From: Rostratula benghalensis
Taxonomy: Eukaryota > Chordata > Aves > Charadriiformes > Rostratulidae
Assembly: GCA_013399305.1 (NCBI GenBank)
Contig: VXAI01000028.1
Coordinates: forward strand, 4,909,676 to 4,973,675
DNA: 64,000 nt
Direction: 5' to 3'
The stretch's first letter is position 1. The number at the start of each line of letters is the position of its first letter. This document shows, piece by piece, positions 12,201 through 27,200 of this stretch. The position numbers were made by a program, and so were the translations under genes. The notes under the pieces were generated by a model. The model did no database searches and was not told the origin of the DNA. It saw only the letters and a list, made by a program, of their open reading frames with translations.

Positions 12201-15200
12201 TTGCATTGATTGCACTGGTCTCTTTTACGTGCTATTTGGGAACAAACTCAGTGTTTCTGCTTACCTAAAGCTCTTGTTGCATTTGCAATCGGATACACCT
12301 TAGCCGCAGGCCTAAGCCACAGAGCACTGGTTTTCCTGGCACACAGAGCACTCACTTTGGTTTTCATAGGAAGTATTTAGCATCTAAAGACCTGCTCACT
12401 GCAGCTAGTGTCAGAGAGCATGTTTAACTCATTATGAAACGAGTGCTGAGTGCATCAAAGCATATCCAAGCGTAGCTGTAGTCATCTTGCAAAGGTTTTC
12501 AGGACGTAATAATCTTCACAGCAATACTATTGATACTATTTATGGGATTAAAGTGCATTTCATATCTGTCTCCATGGGCTTTCACTTTGCTGTACAGCTC
12601 CTCTGCACCTTCTAACTTACTGATGTGATTACCAACAGCACAAAAGAATCTCTACAAATCTCAATACATCATTAGTGCAAGTTCCAAATATTTCCTTTTC
12701 CTGCATTGCTGTAAGAGAGTGAAAATAAAAAGAATGGAAACTTTTTTCCTTTTGAGTACTTGTTAACAGGTTACATTTGCTAAAAGGTATGTACTGGGGG
12801 AAACAATTGGCAGAATAGGGTTTGAGCTCCCTTTTCTAATCCCTGATGCTGTCAACTCTGGAGGCTGGGGCTGCTCTGAGTTACAGCACCATCTGTGTGT
12901 TCCAGGTGGCCCATCTCCTGTGTATGTTAGACCCAACTGCTTTGGACCAGGGTAGTTTGCTCTAGAGCTGCTGTCCCCAAATACTGCCACAGTAGCTGGT
13001 GATAAAGTAAGCAAAGATTAGACTGAATTAGAGCAGCTCCCTGTAATTCATTACGATATTTGTTTTGTAGTGAGTTGTAACATGCTGCTTTGGGTGAGTA
13101 TCTCCCCCCTGCTTTACACCTTTCCTTCTCTTTTTTGGCATTTTGAAAATTTGCAAATACTTGTTCAAAAACTTTTTGACAGGTTTTGATTCTTTGAATT
13201 CTAAAACTGTTTGACTGTTTTATAGTCACCTGCAGATATGAAAGGATTGCAATCTTTTCTTTGAACTGTAAATACAAATTGAGGTTCCAGAAGATCTTTC
13301 GTGAAGGAAGGCAATTAGAGCCTATATTTTCTGGCACTATCTTTAAGAGAAAGAGAGTACAGGATTTTTTTTGTTCATCCATGATTCTCTCCATCTGCAG
13401 CATGGAAGGGTCCATCGTGCGCCTGCCAGAGATAGTCTCCTTGAAGAAGAAATACAAAGCCTACCTCTACTTGGATGAAGCTCACAGCATCGGTGCAGTG
13501 GGCGCAACGGGCCGAGGAGTTGTGGAATACTTCGGCATGAGTCCTGACGATGTTGACGTGTTAATGGGAACATTCACAAAGAGCTTTGGTGCAGCTGGAG
13601 GATACATAGCTGGCAAAAAGGTAAAAGGAAAACACAATAATATTAGCATCAAGTGAGGGAAATCTTATTATGTATGATATGTTTCATTATCTTTTTGTAA
13701 AGATGCTTTGCAGGAGCACTATTTAAAGTCAGTACCATTTTGTCTGGATCCCAAATGCACATCAGTCAGGCTTCCTTATTTTTGCCTCATGTCGATATTA
13801 TGTAATTTGCTTGGGTTGGGTATTTCTCTGCCACCCTGATGATTGTTATTTGTCTTGCAAATGTTTAGACCCGTTGTGGTTGGCTAAATATACTTCACTA
13901 CATTAATTTGCATGCAGATTGCTTGTTACTTTGTTTCACATTTGTAAACACTGTGTGGAGCAATGTTGAGAGATTAAAGCCACAGTTTCATCCACTGATA
14001 ATAGAATTCCTACACAGTTGTGGATTGTCTTAGTTGCATTTTTTAGGAGGATGGAGAAAGAGGGTTACTGAGGGCCTTTTGCAATAGTAAAATCCGTGTC
14101 CTCAAATGCTCTGCATACATTAACAAAACAACAGCTTGCCAACAGGAGATGTCAACAAAAAGTAGAGCTGAGCTTGCTTTCACTGTGAGTGCAGAAAAGA
14201 AAGCTTAACCAGCCCATTGTGAAATGTCATCGGGTTTGTTGCTTGACAAAGATATCAAGTGGCTGCTGATTATTTACCCTTTTCATACCCACTGAATGTA
14301 TTTCGTAAGTAGCTTGCTGAATGAGTAGGAAGCCTGGTGAGACAGCCCATATGGTTGTTGTCAGAATAACATGAGTAAGGGTAGCACTAGAATAACAGGG
14401 CTATCAGAAAATACAAAGTGTATATTTCTTACTGGATTTTTTTAGAGTTGCCCCACAGATCTTAAAACAGGCTATCATAATACATCAAACATCAACCTCC
14501 TTTGTTTCCTTTACTTCCTGAATTTGTATCTGAAGGTTTAGCTTCTACCAAAGCCAATGTGGCTGAAATACCTAGAAATTACAGGAAGCCTAGATACATG
14601 GAAAGTTGTATAAAGTAATTCATCATCTAAACCTTGGATGTTTCTTAAATGAAAGTGGGTTGCTTTTTTCACACCTGTATGTATCATTAAGCTTTGCCTC
14701 AGGCTTCTGGGCCTTGGTGGGAGATGCTCACCCAACTCTCCTAGGACACTAACATTCATTTCCGCAGCCAAAAACTCACTGTGATATTGCTCATTCTGCA
14801 TCAGGTAGAGCATGGAAGCCTGCTCAACTATTTGATGAAACCCTTAGGATTACAATTGCAATATAGCAATGCATAACCTCTATAAGGTTAGGTAAATGTT
14901 TGTCCTTGCCATTGGAGTTACCGCATAGACTCATACAGCTTTTTTTTCACAATAATTTGTGTTACTCTCTTTGGGTTTTTTTCTGGTGATATGTTTTATC
15001 AAAAGCAGTTTTCAAGCAGGCCTCATCCCTTTAACACGGACATGAATTCAGCTTTTATTGTGGTAACCGTTACTCTGATATTTAGCACTAGGAAGTATAA
15101 GGTGTCATAACAGTGATAGCCTTAATCAAGTGCTGAATTCCTACAGTGTCCCTGGGTTCAGGAGCGTTACTGGTGCTTTAGACACACCTACAGTACGTCA

Positions 15201-18200
15201 ATGCTTCTTCAAGGAGCGCAGATTGTACTCTTACTTGTGCAAGGAAATGTTAAAGCAACTGTACCAATTCTAATATGACTGTCCCTGTTCCAATAACGGA
15301 AAATTTCAATTGAAAGTAATGCCTATGCTAATAGTCAAAGATCCCAGTAAAGTTGCTTTTCCTGGGTTAGGTCTTGTGGCAGTGGAACTATACTATACTG
15401 ATGTTGTGTTGGCTTTGTTTCATTCCCAGAGAGGAACTGAGCGGTATTTTAGGTGCAGCTCTTCGTTGGTCTTTAAATAATTTTTCCACCTTTATAGTTA
15501 GCACAGAAGTAAATATTTTATTCTATGCCAGATTTTTGTTTCAGCTGCAATTGCCCCGCTTATATGGTAGAGTATTTGCACCTGCCTGATGTTTCTTCAG
15601 GCCATATATTAACAGTAGCAGCCAAGAAAGCAAACCAGTGCCTGGTGAAACACCCTCTTCCTTTTGCATGTCTTCACTCCTGCAATAGTTAAGAGAGAGA
15701 TCTGCTGTTTGGCCAGCTCAAAGCTCATTCATGCTTTGTTTTGCTTGTGTAAGGACCTTGTGGACTTTTTACGAACTCATTCTCACAGTGCTGTGTACGC
15801 CACATCTATGTGTCCACCTGTAGCAGAGCAAATCATCAGGGCAATGAAATGTCTCATGGGATTAGACGGGACAACCCAAGGTAAGCCACCTTTTCTAGCT
15901 TCATTTATTTCAATTACTGCCATAAGATCTGCAGTGTGCAGGCACGCACAAAATGTCATCCAGCAGCAAAACAGTACGGTAATGCAATGCAAAGAAAATA
16001 ATTCTTGCTGTAAAATTAATATCCAAATCATCATACTTCTAGGTACTATTAACTCAGTTTCTTCTTCCACACTCATCCACATGCAGCAGGAATGCAAGTA
16101 TTCTGGAATACTGCTCTGCTCCGTAGTTGCCAGCCCACTCCTCTTTGAAGCAACAAATAGAAGTACATTAATTGCCCTTTAAGTGGCTTGTCTGACTTTG
16201 TAGGAGGGATTCATAAAGACAGGCACTCATTCATGTGCAAGATGCCATCAGTTTTGCTTCTTTGTAAGTGTGAGTCTTCAAAGTGGCAAGCAACTGAGGC
16301 ATGGTGCAGAATTTTAAAGCAGGTAATATATATTAAATAATAGTATAAAAAATTATTATAACAATTCCTGCCTCTCTCGGACATTAATTACTGTGTCCTG
16401 AAGCCAGTTTTGAAGTACATTTTGTCCAAAAGAATTGACTATTTTATGTCCTTATGAAAAACTAGGTTTATTTCTATTCCTCTCCTGAAGTTGCAGGTGC
16501 AGCTACTGTACAACCCTCTGTGTAATGTGATTTCTATGTCGCAAGTGACAAAATAACTTTGTCATGTATCTATCTGCTAGTGCTTTAAAGTGATACTGAT
16601 AAGTATTCAGCATTCTAGGACTTAAATCCCAACACAGAAAAAAGGCAATTGTTCTTGAATTTGTGTAGTTTCTGTCAGGAATGCCTGAGAAGCATGTCAT
16701 TGTGTAACATGCAGGTGAAGATGCAGATTCTGCTCTGAATTGCATTGTCTTTTATGCTGGTCCAGCAGCATTGTGCTGTGCTCTTACCTGTGTAGGACTA
16801 ACAGAGTAATTCTGAGTCCTCCCTGATGGATGTGACCGGGGTAAGGTGGAAATGGAAAGGAAAGAGGGTAGATGAGAGCAGGTAAGAAACTGCTCTGCAC
16901 TATTCTATTGCAGTGCCTTAGGGTCAGTTTCAAACCATGATAGACACAAGGCTATTAAGAAGATTATCACAGTCCTTCAGTGAGGCCAGAATTTCCAAGA
17001 CGCCAGTGTACAGGAGGAGGGATAGATAATCCAGTCCCAGAGCCAAATTCTGCTGAGTGCAATAACAAAGCTCAGCAAAACTCCAGCGTGATGCGTAGAC
17101 AAGGACAAAACGATGCTTTTGCCATTTCGGCAGAGAAGTCAGAGTGTAACAGCGGCTTCCAACGTGAAATTTGAAAGGTCAAGGTTGCATATGCTGATGC
17201 CCATATCCTGTTCAACATGAAGCCCAGCTGTGACATGTTTCTTCTACCTCAGAGGCTGAGCGTGCAGCCTGTCCCGCTGCTCTGCTCCCTGCGCTGGCTG
17301 CAGGAATGGTTGCCGTCAGAGGGCGGTCTTACACTGAGCCTTCCCAAGAGTTACATACTTGAAACTCTCACAAATGCTGCGTGTGAAATTTTATTAAACA
17401 CACAGAGCACTTCCAAACCTCCAAAGCCTCTTAAAAATGATCTTCAGCTAGCGTGATCCTGTATGAAGTTCAGCGCAGGCTAAGAGGAGAACTTGGTTCA
17501 AGATGGAGGCATGTCTGGCTGTCACAGGGCTAAGAGTTTTCAGCATTTTCTCTTCCAGAAGTACTGTTGTTTGACGACACAACATTTGTATTTCTACACA
17601 AAATAAGTTCTTATTAAGTCTTATGCAAATGCTTTATGAAATAAGTTAGTGTTTTGTCACTGTTTTAAAAAATTATCTTGTAATATGAAATGCAAGTAAA
17701 CAGAAGAACAAATTAATAAATTATATATCACAACTTAGAGTATTGCACGAAGGCCAGCAAACTGGCTATGATGTGTGAAAAAAAGTTTCTTGTCCTTCTG
17801 AGCCAGACTCATTATTTTAGTCTATTGGGTTTGCTTTCATGTGGGCCTCCCTTCGTTTAGGCTGTCTTGTGGACTACAAAAAAAACTAAAACATCCCACC
17901 ACAACCCAAAACACAGGAAAAAATGTTATGCTGGACTACACTGCAATGCTGCTTTGGCATCAGGGAGATGAAGATGGTGGCTTAGAAAGGACGGGGGAAC
18001 TGAAGAGAGAAAGCACTGTCTCTTCTTAGAAATTTTTGTTTCCAAGGAGAACAGCGGTGTTAGCTGAGTTCTTTTGGTCTGCTTTCATAGGAAATGGTGA
18101 ATCCTGCATAAGCTGTGTAGTAGAGACACCTGACAGAGAAGTTTTAAGTGTACCAGAGTTGCCACAGGGTGGTACGGACTCTTTGTTTTCTGGAAGCCTG

Positions 18201-21200
18201 TTGAACCAATAAAAGGAGTTTATTTTGCAATTTATTTCAAATGACATTCTCTTTCCACAGGATCATTTGGGGAATCCTTTATAAGATCTCCACTGATTGC
18301 TGGGTCTCCAGAGGGCATTTCTGTAGGGGAGGGAGCCTTGCAAAAAATACTGGAATGTTTTAGAAAATAATTAAATTAAAGTTTGCTAAAAAGTTCTATG
18401 TTAACTGGAGGGTGCTTCTTGAAAAGAGTATGAAGTAATGGGGTGACAAACACGTAAATCCAGCTTGTTCTTCCATCTGAACTTCATGAATTCCTCAGTA
18501 GATTAACTAAGGGATGGAAGACTGAGCTGGTCATTTAAATTTCTGCTCAGAAAATTCTTTGTTCTATATTTTTTAGTACTTCACACAGTTGTCTTCTATA
18601 TTTTGCCAGATATCATGCTTTTACATTTCCTTCAATTTCTTGCTACTTATTTTCCTTTTATTTGTTAAGCATCTGATCCAGAAAAAAAGTAGCATAGGTG
18701 GAATTATATAGTGGGTGATGCCTGAGATCAGAAATGCAATGAATACTGCTTGTGTTTATCCTGATGAGCATCCAAATAATTGATCTTCTCATATTGTTCC
18801 TTTGTTTTCAATTAGTAAGAATATGGTTCTTTGGGAAAGGAACCAGGGTGTGCACTTCCAGTACAGCATCAGTTTACTGAATGCATGACTGCAGGATATG
18901 AATAAAAGTGTTTGGACATAGGAGGTACACCTTAATTACAAGGAAGAAACAGGGTAGCACTTAAAAAATAATTCTATTAAACCGAACTGTTTAGCTGGAA
19001 ATTATCCACAACAGGTATAGGTTTCAGGCTTCAATTTTTTCATATCAATAAAAAGGGTTCAATCCTTCCTCAGAAGAAGGCTAGATAAATATATGGGGTT
19101 TTAATAATCTAGGAAAAAAAAAGAAAAGGGGAAGGGACAGGAGACAATTTCTAAAAAATCTTTTTTTTTTCTCTGAATAGCTTTACTTTCTCCAGGCTTT
19201 AGGATGGAGATTTGGATTGTGATAACCAAGCTTATATTTTTTGCCATGTCTATGAAATACCATCTGAGTCTTGTGGCGTGGCAAATCTCTAAAAAATATC
19301 TCTACTTGAAATGAACAGTAACAAATTTCAAGATCCACTGAAAAGGAGGAGAATCTTCCAGTTCGGGGAGGGGGGCGGGGGTGGGACCTGAACAGAGCAT
19401 CCTCCATCTGGAGCCTGGGCAGAGGAGTGGGGCCCAGAGCACCTCTGCCCACCCTGCACAGTTAGGCATTTCAGGAGGTGAGCCAGAAGATTAAAGAAAG
19501 GAGGCTTTGACAAGCAAAGGAGATACCATGTGGAAGAGATAACAAGTGGGCAGTAAGGATGAGACTAGGACAAATATGAAATGCTGAGAAGATGGGCTGT
19601 AGAGGTTGTGAATAAAAAGGGCCTGCACACCACACAGGCAGGGAGAGGAAGAGCAAAAAATGTGTCTGCAAGGAACTAAACCAAACACATCCCTCCAAAG
19701 CAGTGCTGCTACCTCAGACATTCCTTGTTCTTCTCTGCCAGCAAACTGCTGTGGAAGTGTGCTAGCAAGATGTGTTTACCTTCCTTTACAGCAGGAGACT
19801 CTAATTTTGGGTGGGGAAGTTCTCACTTTAAAAGCCTTGCGCTGCCATAAGCAAAAAGATACAGGGAAGACATGGTATCTCCCACAAAAACCATCTAAAA
19901 ATGTATGGGTACGTCCCATATCAATATTTGTAATAGTTGTGAGACATTTCTTTTATGATAATACGACTAAGAGCATACTGCAGGGCCCACAGCCAGCTAT
20001 TACAGTTTCTTTGATTTGCCATGTTTTCTGCTGTGACTTGAGAAAATGAAGCACAAGAAATGCTGAATTAGGAGAATATAGTAGTTCCCTCAAAACTGAG
20101 TTGTTCCTGCCTTATAGAGAAGGGTAGATTGGGGTCACTATAACCAAGTCCTTTGTTCCTTGAGTGACTTGTATCAGAAAAATCAGAATGACAACAAAAA
20201 TTTGCAAATGAATTTCCATTTTCATGTTAATTCATATTTTCAGTAGAGTACAAGTCCTGGCATTTTTCAATGCTGTGTTTTACAGGAGACTCTGAAAATC
20301 AATGGCTTGTAGAACAAGTCATATTTATTCTTGGTAACATAATGTCAGAGTTTCTATAGTTCCTATAATAGAGTTGTTCAAAAGCATATGAACTTCTGGC
20401 AGCTGTATTTCCTTTAGTAATGTCATAAGACAGCAAGTTCCACAGTTCAGTTTATATAGTCTATAAAAAAAATCCCATCAGTTTAACCCTCTTAAGACTT
20501 TGAGTCCTTTTCATCTCAAATACATCTCTCCTCATTTATTAGGAGATACGGGAAGCAGAAGTTCCCATGGCATTTACTCTTTATAATTCATAATATAGAT
20601 ATTCTTTATATGTTTTCCTTGTGGCTTCTCATTGCACCACTGGAGATACCTCAAGAAACTCAGCAGCTGCCTTAGTGATTTTACCCCCATGATGAGACTG
20701 TATTTGACTCAGAGTGTTTGGACCCTGCACAAATTTTCAAGTACACTTACTCGCATGCAACAAACCCCTCCAGCTGTGACCTTGGACCTTTTTTTCCCCT
20801 TTCTGCCTGAGAATACCAAAAGCATATTTTTACACTTAAATTTGAGAGGTAAAACTAGAACCACTAGGCAGATAGAATTAAGAGTGCTAGAAAACCTGAA
20901 GAAATTTTCTTGATAGTGTTGTAAAAAGCAAATTGCAGCCTTTGCAAAGGCATCATTTTCCTGTTTAATTCACCAACAGGCTTTTTTCATATATTTTTAT
21001 GGGATGCTGAAAAATTTTAAACCCTATCCTAAGGAATCTACTGTCCTTGTTACGTTAAAAGGTAATTCCTGAGGTTGTTTAGATAGAAAATGTTTCTTTA
21101 AAATGTTAATTGATTTTTGCTGTTTTTTTCTGATTGGTTTATCTTTTTGCACTACTAACTTGCTTTCTTGATTTTAGCAAACTGAGTTCTTGCATTTGAG

Positions 21201-24200
21201 CTCATTCAGATTGCAAGAAGCTGCAGAATGCTGCTTTCTGTTTTGGCTTAGCATTAAAAAGATCTGTTTTTAAAGGGTTCCTTTTTAAAATATTTTCGTC
21301 TGCCTTAAATTTTTGTATAACTGGAGGACCAGCTTCTTAAAATGCTCCTTTTCCAGTATTTTCCACTGCTATCTGTGCTCAGCAATCTTTTGAAAACATC
21401 AGTTTTGCCTCTCAAGGTCCTCTGTAAATTCAAAAACCTGAGTTTCACATCCACTTCTAGCTGGCATAAATCACCACTGGTGCAAGGAAGGGAAATCTCA
21501 CCCTCTGTTTTGACTCCCTGCCCTCCTATCCCCTTACTCGTGCCCCTTTTTCTTTACACTGTGGAATTAGTGTTTGTGCAACCGTGCAATGAACTGAAGC
21601 AGAGAACTGATCTAAGAGAAAACTAACCCACCCAACCCTCCCACAAATGGTTAGCCTACAGCCAAACTGGTTCCCTGAGCTGATCTGCCATGTGGCTATA
21701 TGAACACCAGTGCCAAGACTTAAGCAGCTGGAGCTGAGAGGGATGATTCCTTTTGCAGCAAAATAAATGTATGCTGTACAGAACTGATCATGCAACTATA
21801 GCTGTACGCTTTAATACTGCAAGCTTCTTAGCGACAGATCCTTGAACCTGCTCAAAACCGCTTACAGAATTATACTAAAGTATGATTTTACGTATTTTTT
21901 ACTCTTCTGAATTTCTCATTTTGCTGCTTCATTCTGAGATGATGATTGCTTCTCTCAGGTCCTCATCAAGCAGAATGATTGAACCTGGCATATTTCTATG
22001 GAAGTTAATATTCCCAATATGTATGTGTATACATTTAAAGCACTTAAGTGAGTTATTTCCCTGTTTGCACAGCATTGGCTCCATGTCTAGGACTCCCAGT
22101 CGCTATGACGGTGAAGATGCTAGTGATGATAATAGGCTGTCACAACTATTATTCGTCTGAGCTGAACATTGCAAAGGTTCTGCCAGCAGGGGATGATGAA
22201 ACAGAGCTTAATTCTGCCATCTTTACTGAAAATGAGTGAGACAGGCTGTTCCAGTGGAGCCACTTGCCATGTAGGCCACCTCCTAAAGGAAGCTGAATGT
22301 ATGCATGGAGGGTCAGTTGATGTGAACAAGCAGGGGCTTTGGAGTAATGATGTTCACAGTGATTTCCAAGACCTCTGAGGACTGACCAAATTCTACCCCA
22401 TATGATGTCACCTTTTCCATAATCAAAGTTAAACCAGTGCTGTAGTCTTCCGGCAGACCCTACACATGCAGAAGGTGTCCCCTATATTCACAAATAAGTA
22501 CTAACTGGGGGCAGAGGGATGTGATCAGACTTGGATGTGACTCATAGCCTATCCCCCAGCAAAGAAAATTACTCTTTCCCCAGGGACAGCAGCACACAAT
22601 TCCATAACACAGTTACCATTTAAAGGTGTCTTTGCTGCCGGGAAAGAGGAGTCCTCCATTCCAGATGCTTCTTGCTGTTGCCCAAGGAATCCATGCTGTT
22701 ATCAGCCTGAGGAGCACAAAGGAGAGAAGTGCCTTTTCTAACTGTGTTTAAACCAGTGGCATTTCAGGAACACCTAATGTGATACAGATGGAGCGTGTTG
22801 TGCACTGGCTGCCTTTCAGCAGGGGGACTGACGTGCTGTGTGATTAATCACCTGTGCTGGGAGTAAATAAGGCTCAGCCAAGGCTGACTGCTCTGTCTCT
22901 GCCTTTGTCCCTGAATGTGTACATTATATATCTGAATATAGATAGGAAGCTGGGTAGGCGTAGTTGACTCATTCAAGAAACAAGGTAAAAATGACAGAAT
23001 TTGTACAATTTCTCTCCTTTCTGCTTCAGCTGAAATTGCCATTTTTTATTTCCTTAATCTGCTCTGGAAAGTGTTTTGCAGCAGTTCACAATTAATACTG
23101 GGCTGACTAAATAAGTCCTTAAGGGCTTATTTAGCAGCTGAATTAAGTTGAAATTACTAAGTTTTTAGTTGGCATTAGATTGTAGAAGAAAATGTCTTCA
23201 CTGCTCCCCAGTTCATAGCAAAGTTATTTTTATAAAGACTTTTTATCTAAGAGCGTATTTCCTTTAGGCACCCCAGTTTTATAGCATTCTATTTGTGATT
23301 TAATGCAAATGGAGGTACATGTGTGTTACTCTTATAATGGAACCAGAGGGAAAAAAAGAAAATTTGTCCATCTGCAACAGTTTAGTGGGGAAGAGCTATT
23401 GTTTTCCAAATTTTTTTTTCAGCCTATGAAAGTTTGCTTTTACTATCTAGTTGTTAGTAGAGGAGGGCAGGGAGTAGAGTTCTCCATCCAAGGAACACAG
23501 AGTGAAGAGACACACTGACACCAGTACGTAAAAGTTTGATTGTGTAACTAATTATCTAGAAAGACCCTATGAAACAACAGCTGGAGAAGATTAAAGCAGG
23601 TGGATTTGTGTCTTGAAGAGTCCACCGCATGCCAAAAAAACATACAGCGTGGGATTATCTTTCCTGGAGCAGGTTCAGGAAAAAAATAACTTTCCTTCAA
23701 TTAAAATATACCTGAGATCTTGATATGAAAGGCTACAGGTCACTTATTCCTGTTTTCAAGATACTGAGTCAGAATTTCCAAGGGCAGAAGCCTACAGGAA
23801 GAGTTCAAAGGTAGAATGTTTGTGCAGGAATTGAATGCAGCCAGCTTCTCTGCTTATTAAAATCTTGCAGGAGTGAAAAGCAGACCTCTCTGGAAGAGCA
23901 AAACAAACTTTTGTTTCAGAGAGCTGATAATTTTACTACACCTTTCGCTGCCAGGACAAGGTCCCCAGCTGGCATAAGCAACACAGCTGTATTCAGTGTG
24001 CGGTGCTGTGCCAGGTAACACCCGCCTGCAATCAGGACCCTGATGTGGAGTCAGGATGCCTCCCTGCTGTCAGACTGCAGAGCAGCTCCTCACTGGAAGC
24101 AGCTCTGAAGCCAAGATGTGACAAAGCATCTACTAAGTCTGTTACTCCAAGTGGCTCTCTTAAAAAGCTTGTTGCTTCAAAGAAATTATGAGCAAGCCGC

Positions 24201-27200
24201 TTTCTTTTATCATTTCTCTGTCTCTTGCTTTTGCTTTGTATTTTTGCTTAAACTAAGCCATATTAATTTTGAGCTATAAAGCCTTCTAAAGGCCTTCAGA
24301 AATTAATATGATAGAACTGGCAAGATGCAGCAATGCCTGTCAAATAAAAATATAATCAGCATTTTCCCTAGAATTGCCAACACCTTAGAATTTTGCAGTA
24401 AACCAAATTTTTGTAAAGCAGTGCAACAAACATAAACTCTAAATTTCCCAGCAATAGGTGGATTGCAGATGCAGTGAATCCATTTCTGTTATGCCATCCA
24501 GGTAACTAACTCTGTATTTTAAGAAAAAACAAGTAAGATGGCTGTATGTCCCTGTAAGTTCCAAGCAGCAAGAAGATAACTTGTGAAATTTAAGGATGCT
24601 TTATTGTTCATTTTCTTTCTTTCTGTCCTTTCTTAATTCATCAAATAGAAAGACGTAAAGCTCTCAAGAAGGTCATGCATAACCTTGGCTAAAAACTCTG
24701 GAGCATTAGTGGGCTTAGATTTAATTAGCTAGGGGTCAGTTTTCCCTGTCCAGGAGGTTTTCTACAAACATATGCTGTGTTGTGGTTCACAGGTTTTATG
24801 GAATATAAGTATCTGGATATCTGCATCCTGTGCCATAAGCTATTCACATGGACTGGAAATTCTCAAGAATTTGACATACTAAGAATTTTTAAACAAATAT
24901 ATTTACTAAGAACCTGATCCTCTAATTAGTGCTATACTGGTGAATTCTTACCCTTGAATAGAAGCAGCTATATTGTATTAGCTCAAGGGTCTGACTTTGC
25001 AGGTTTTCACTCAATAAATAAAGGATGCAAGATCACAGTCTCAAAAATCAAAGAAAATAGTTTTTAAATGCAGTGTCTTTGGTTAAACATACCACAGTGA
25101 ATTTGGACTGAGATCTGATTCTAAGCTGAATTCATTACTCTTGCACTGATCTAATCTGAAATATGGGGGGAAATGGGCCAGTGGGACCAAAATAAACATT
25201 TTGCTCAAATCAGCGTCCTTATCTGATGTTGGAGGGTCCCATAAAGGAAGAAAAAAGAATGTTGAAATACAGTTAGAAACTTGAGGGGTTTTATGGCTCT
25301 TATCAGGACAGCATATAAGATGGCAGTGTATATGATGTGTGCATGTGGTCTTTGACCACAAAACTTAACAGGAGAAAGGAAAGTGTTGACACTTTGTAAA
25401 GAAATAGGTTCCTCCCACCCACCCACCCACAAATACAGTGTGTGTAGCAATCGTCTCATGCTTTGTTTTCCCTCCAGATATATGTGAGTGCTCTGATCTT
25501 TTATTTGGCTCTTTAGTGCATCCCTGTAATTGAAATGACTATTCTGGGATGTTGCTAAAACAGTAAAGTCTCTTCTGCACCAACACTGGCTGGCTTGAAA
25601 TGAATTCCATAGGGAGTCTCGAAAGGGGATCCGTCCCATCCCAAGTAGGTTGAGGATATAGATTTCAGCAAGGGAAGATTGGAAAAGGAAGAGGTGTTTG
25701 ACTTTGGGGGGTTGTTTGAAATTCCTCTTTCAGCTGTTTTTCCTTTGCTGGATTCCCCCTCTTGCTTTGGAGTCTAAATTTCCAGTACTTAGCATAAGTA
25801 GAGACAAACTGATCAACTCTGGGCCATGTGCGTATGGTTGATAAATACCAAAGGGCTTGGTATTTTACATGGCTGACTCTTTGTTTCCAGCTTTGTGGTA
25901 AACAGCTGAATAGAAAGGAGAAGGCAAGTCATACACTGCACTCGCCAAGAACATCTGCATTTATGAAAACTTTCTCTAATTGAAAATCTAGTTGTTTCAA
26001 ATGCTGTAGACTGAGAGTTTGGAAACTAACTTAGAGGCTGCTAAGTGGTTCTCAGCCCTCAGTTCAGGTTACTCACCCAGCCTCCTCCTTGTAATTTGGG
26101 CATTCAGGAGGTGCTATAATACCATTTTTATGAATTCTAACAAGGGAAAACTTTCTCACTTTAGACCTCAGACACATTATTCTGCAGTTCTTCTCTAACT
26201 CCCTTTCCTTGCCATCTCCCTTGTCACCATTTTTTCTCCTCCTCAATATTTCCTCCTGGTTCTTTGAGATCTACTACATCAAAAATATTTTTGGAAATAC
26301 CAGAGACTATTGTTTTTATTAGTGACTGGAAAGCTTTGTAGTAGGATGCTTTTGTGTTTCATTTGTTTTCCTTGCTCTGGCACAGCTGGTTTTGTTTTAG
26401 CAGCATTAGAGAGATGGTTAAACTATTTGTGGCCTTTTCTAACCCAGCAGAACTCTTCCACTGAATGCTTTAAACTGAATGACTGAAACTGTAACTAGCA
26501 GGTTGTCTGTGTGGGCAGTTTTGTGCATAAAGTTACAAATGCGCTGGTTTTATGAGATCTTTTAATTTAATTTGTTCAGCAAAACACTGATCACTGTGAA
26601 GCAAATCCCAGTTTCCCTATAAATTTCCCAGCCAGAATATTGACAGAACCTTGACTTGGGAAGACACAGAACAGATGGAGCAGTAGATCTTGGTCAAACC
26701 TGTGTGTGCTCCAAAATTATCAATGGAAAAGGGGTTTATGTAGGTGTGGTGATCCCCACTTCAGCCATGAGGGAATAGGAATAAAATCTATAGCAGGTAG
26801 GGCAGAATGTGGTCTGAGGACAAATCTGCCAAAGACGGTATGTAGCGACTACAAATGCCTAACTGGCCACTGTGGTTACAAAGAGGAAGATAGGAATTAG
26901 GAAACAGGCATCCAGTCAGAGAAGGGTGACAGCAGAAAGTAGTAAGTAAAGAATGAAGCAAACAAAAAGTACAGTAAAATAAAAAAGTAAATGGAGAGTG
27001 AAAACATAAAACATTTTGTGCATAGGCACCTTAAAAGCCAAGGGAAAAAGAGGAAATGAGTTGTACTGAAGGCCTCAGTGTTCATGTCTGGTGCCATAAT
27101 GTAAGTGATATTGAAAGTATGGGCTGATGAATGGCAGGAAAATGAAAGTTAAGATCATAGCTGAGGTATGTCCTGCTCACTCCCAGTCTTACCACATGTT

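Noticed and set aside
13261..13656. Contiguous open frame taken as a stand-alone gene
   Set aside because: Its middle is the SPTLC3 exon 13401-13620. The ends are intron read-through beyond clear splice sites.
15664..16182. 172-codon open frame as a complete gene
   Set aside because: Only 15754-15880 is homologous to SPTLC3; the rest is intron that happens to lack stops.
25413..25432. CRISPR-like or structured repeat at the (CCCA)n tract
   Set aside because: Plain short simple repeat without spacers; the window is vertebrate DNA and holds no CRISPR array.
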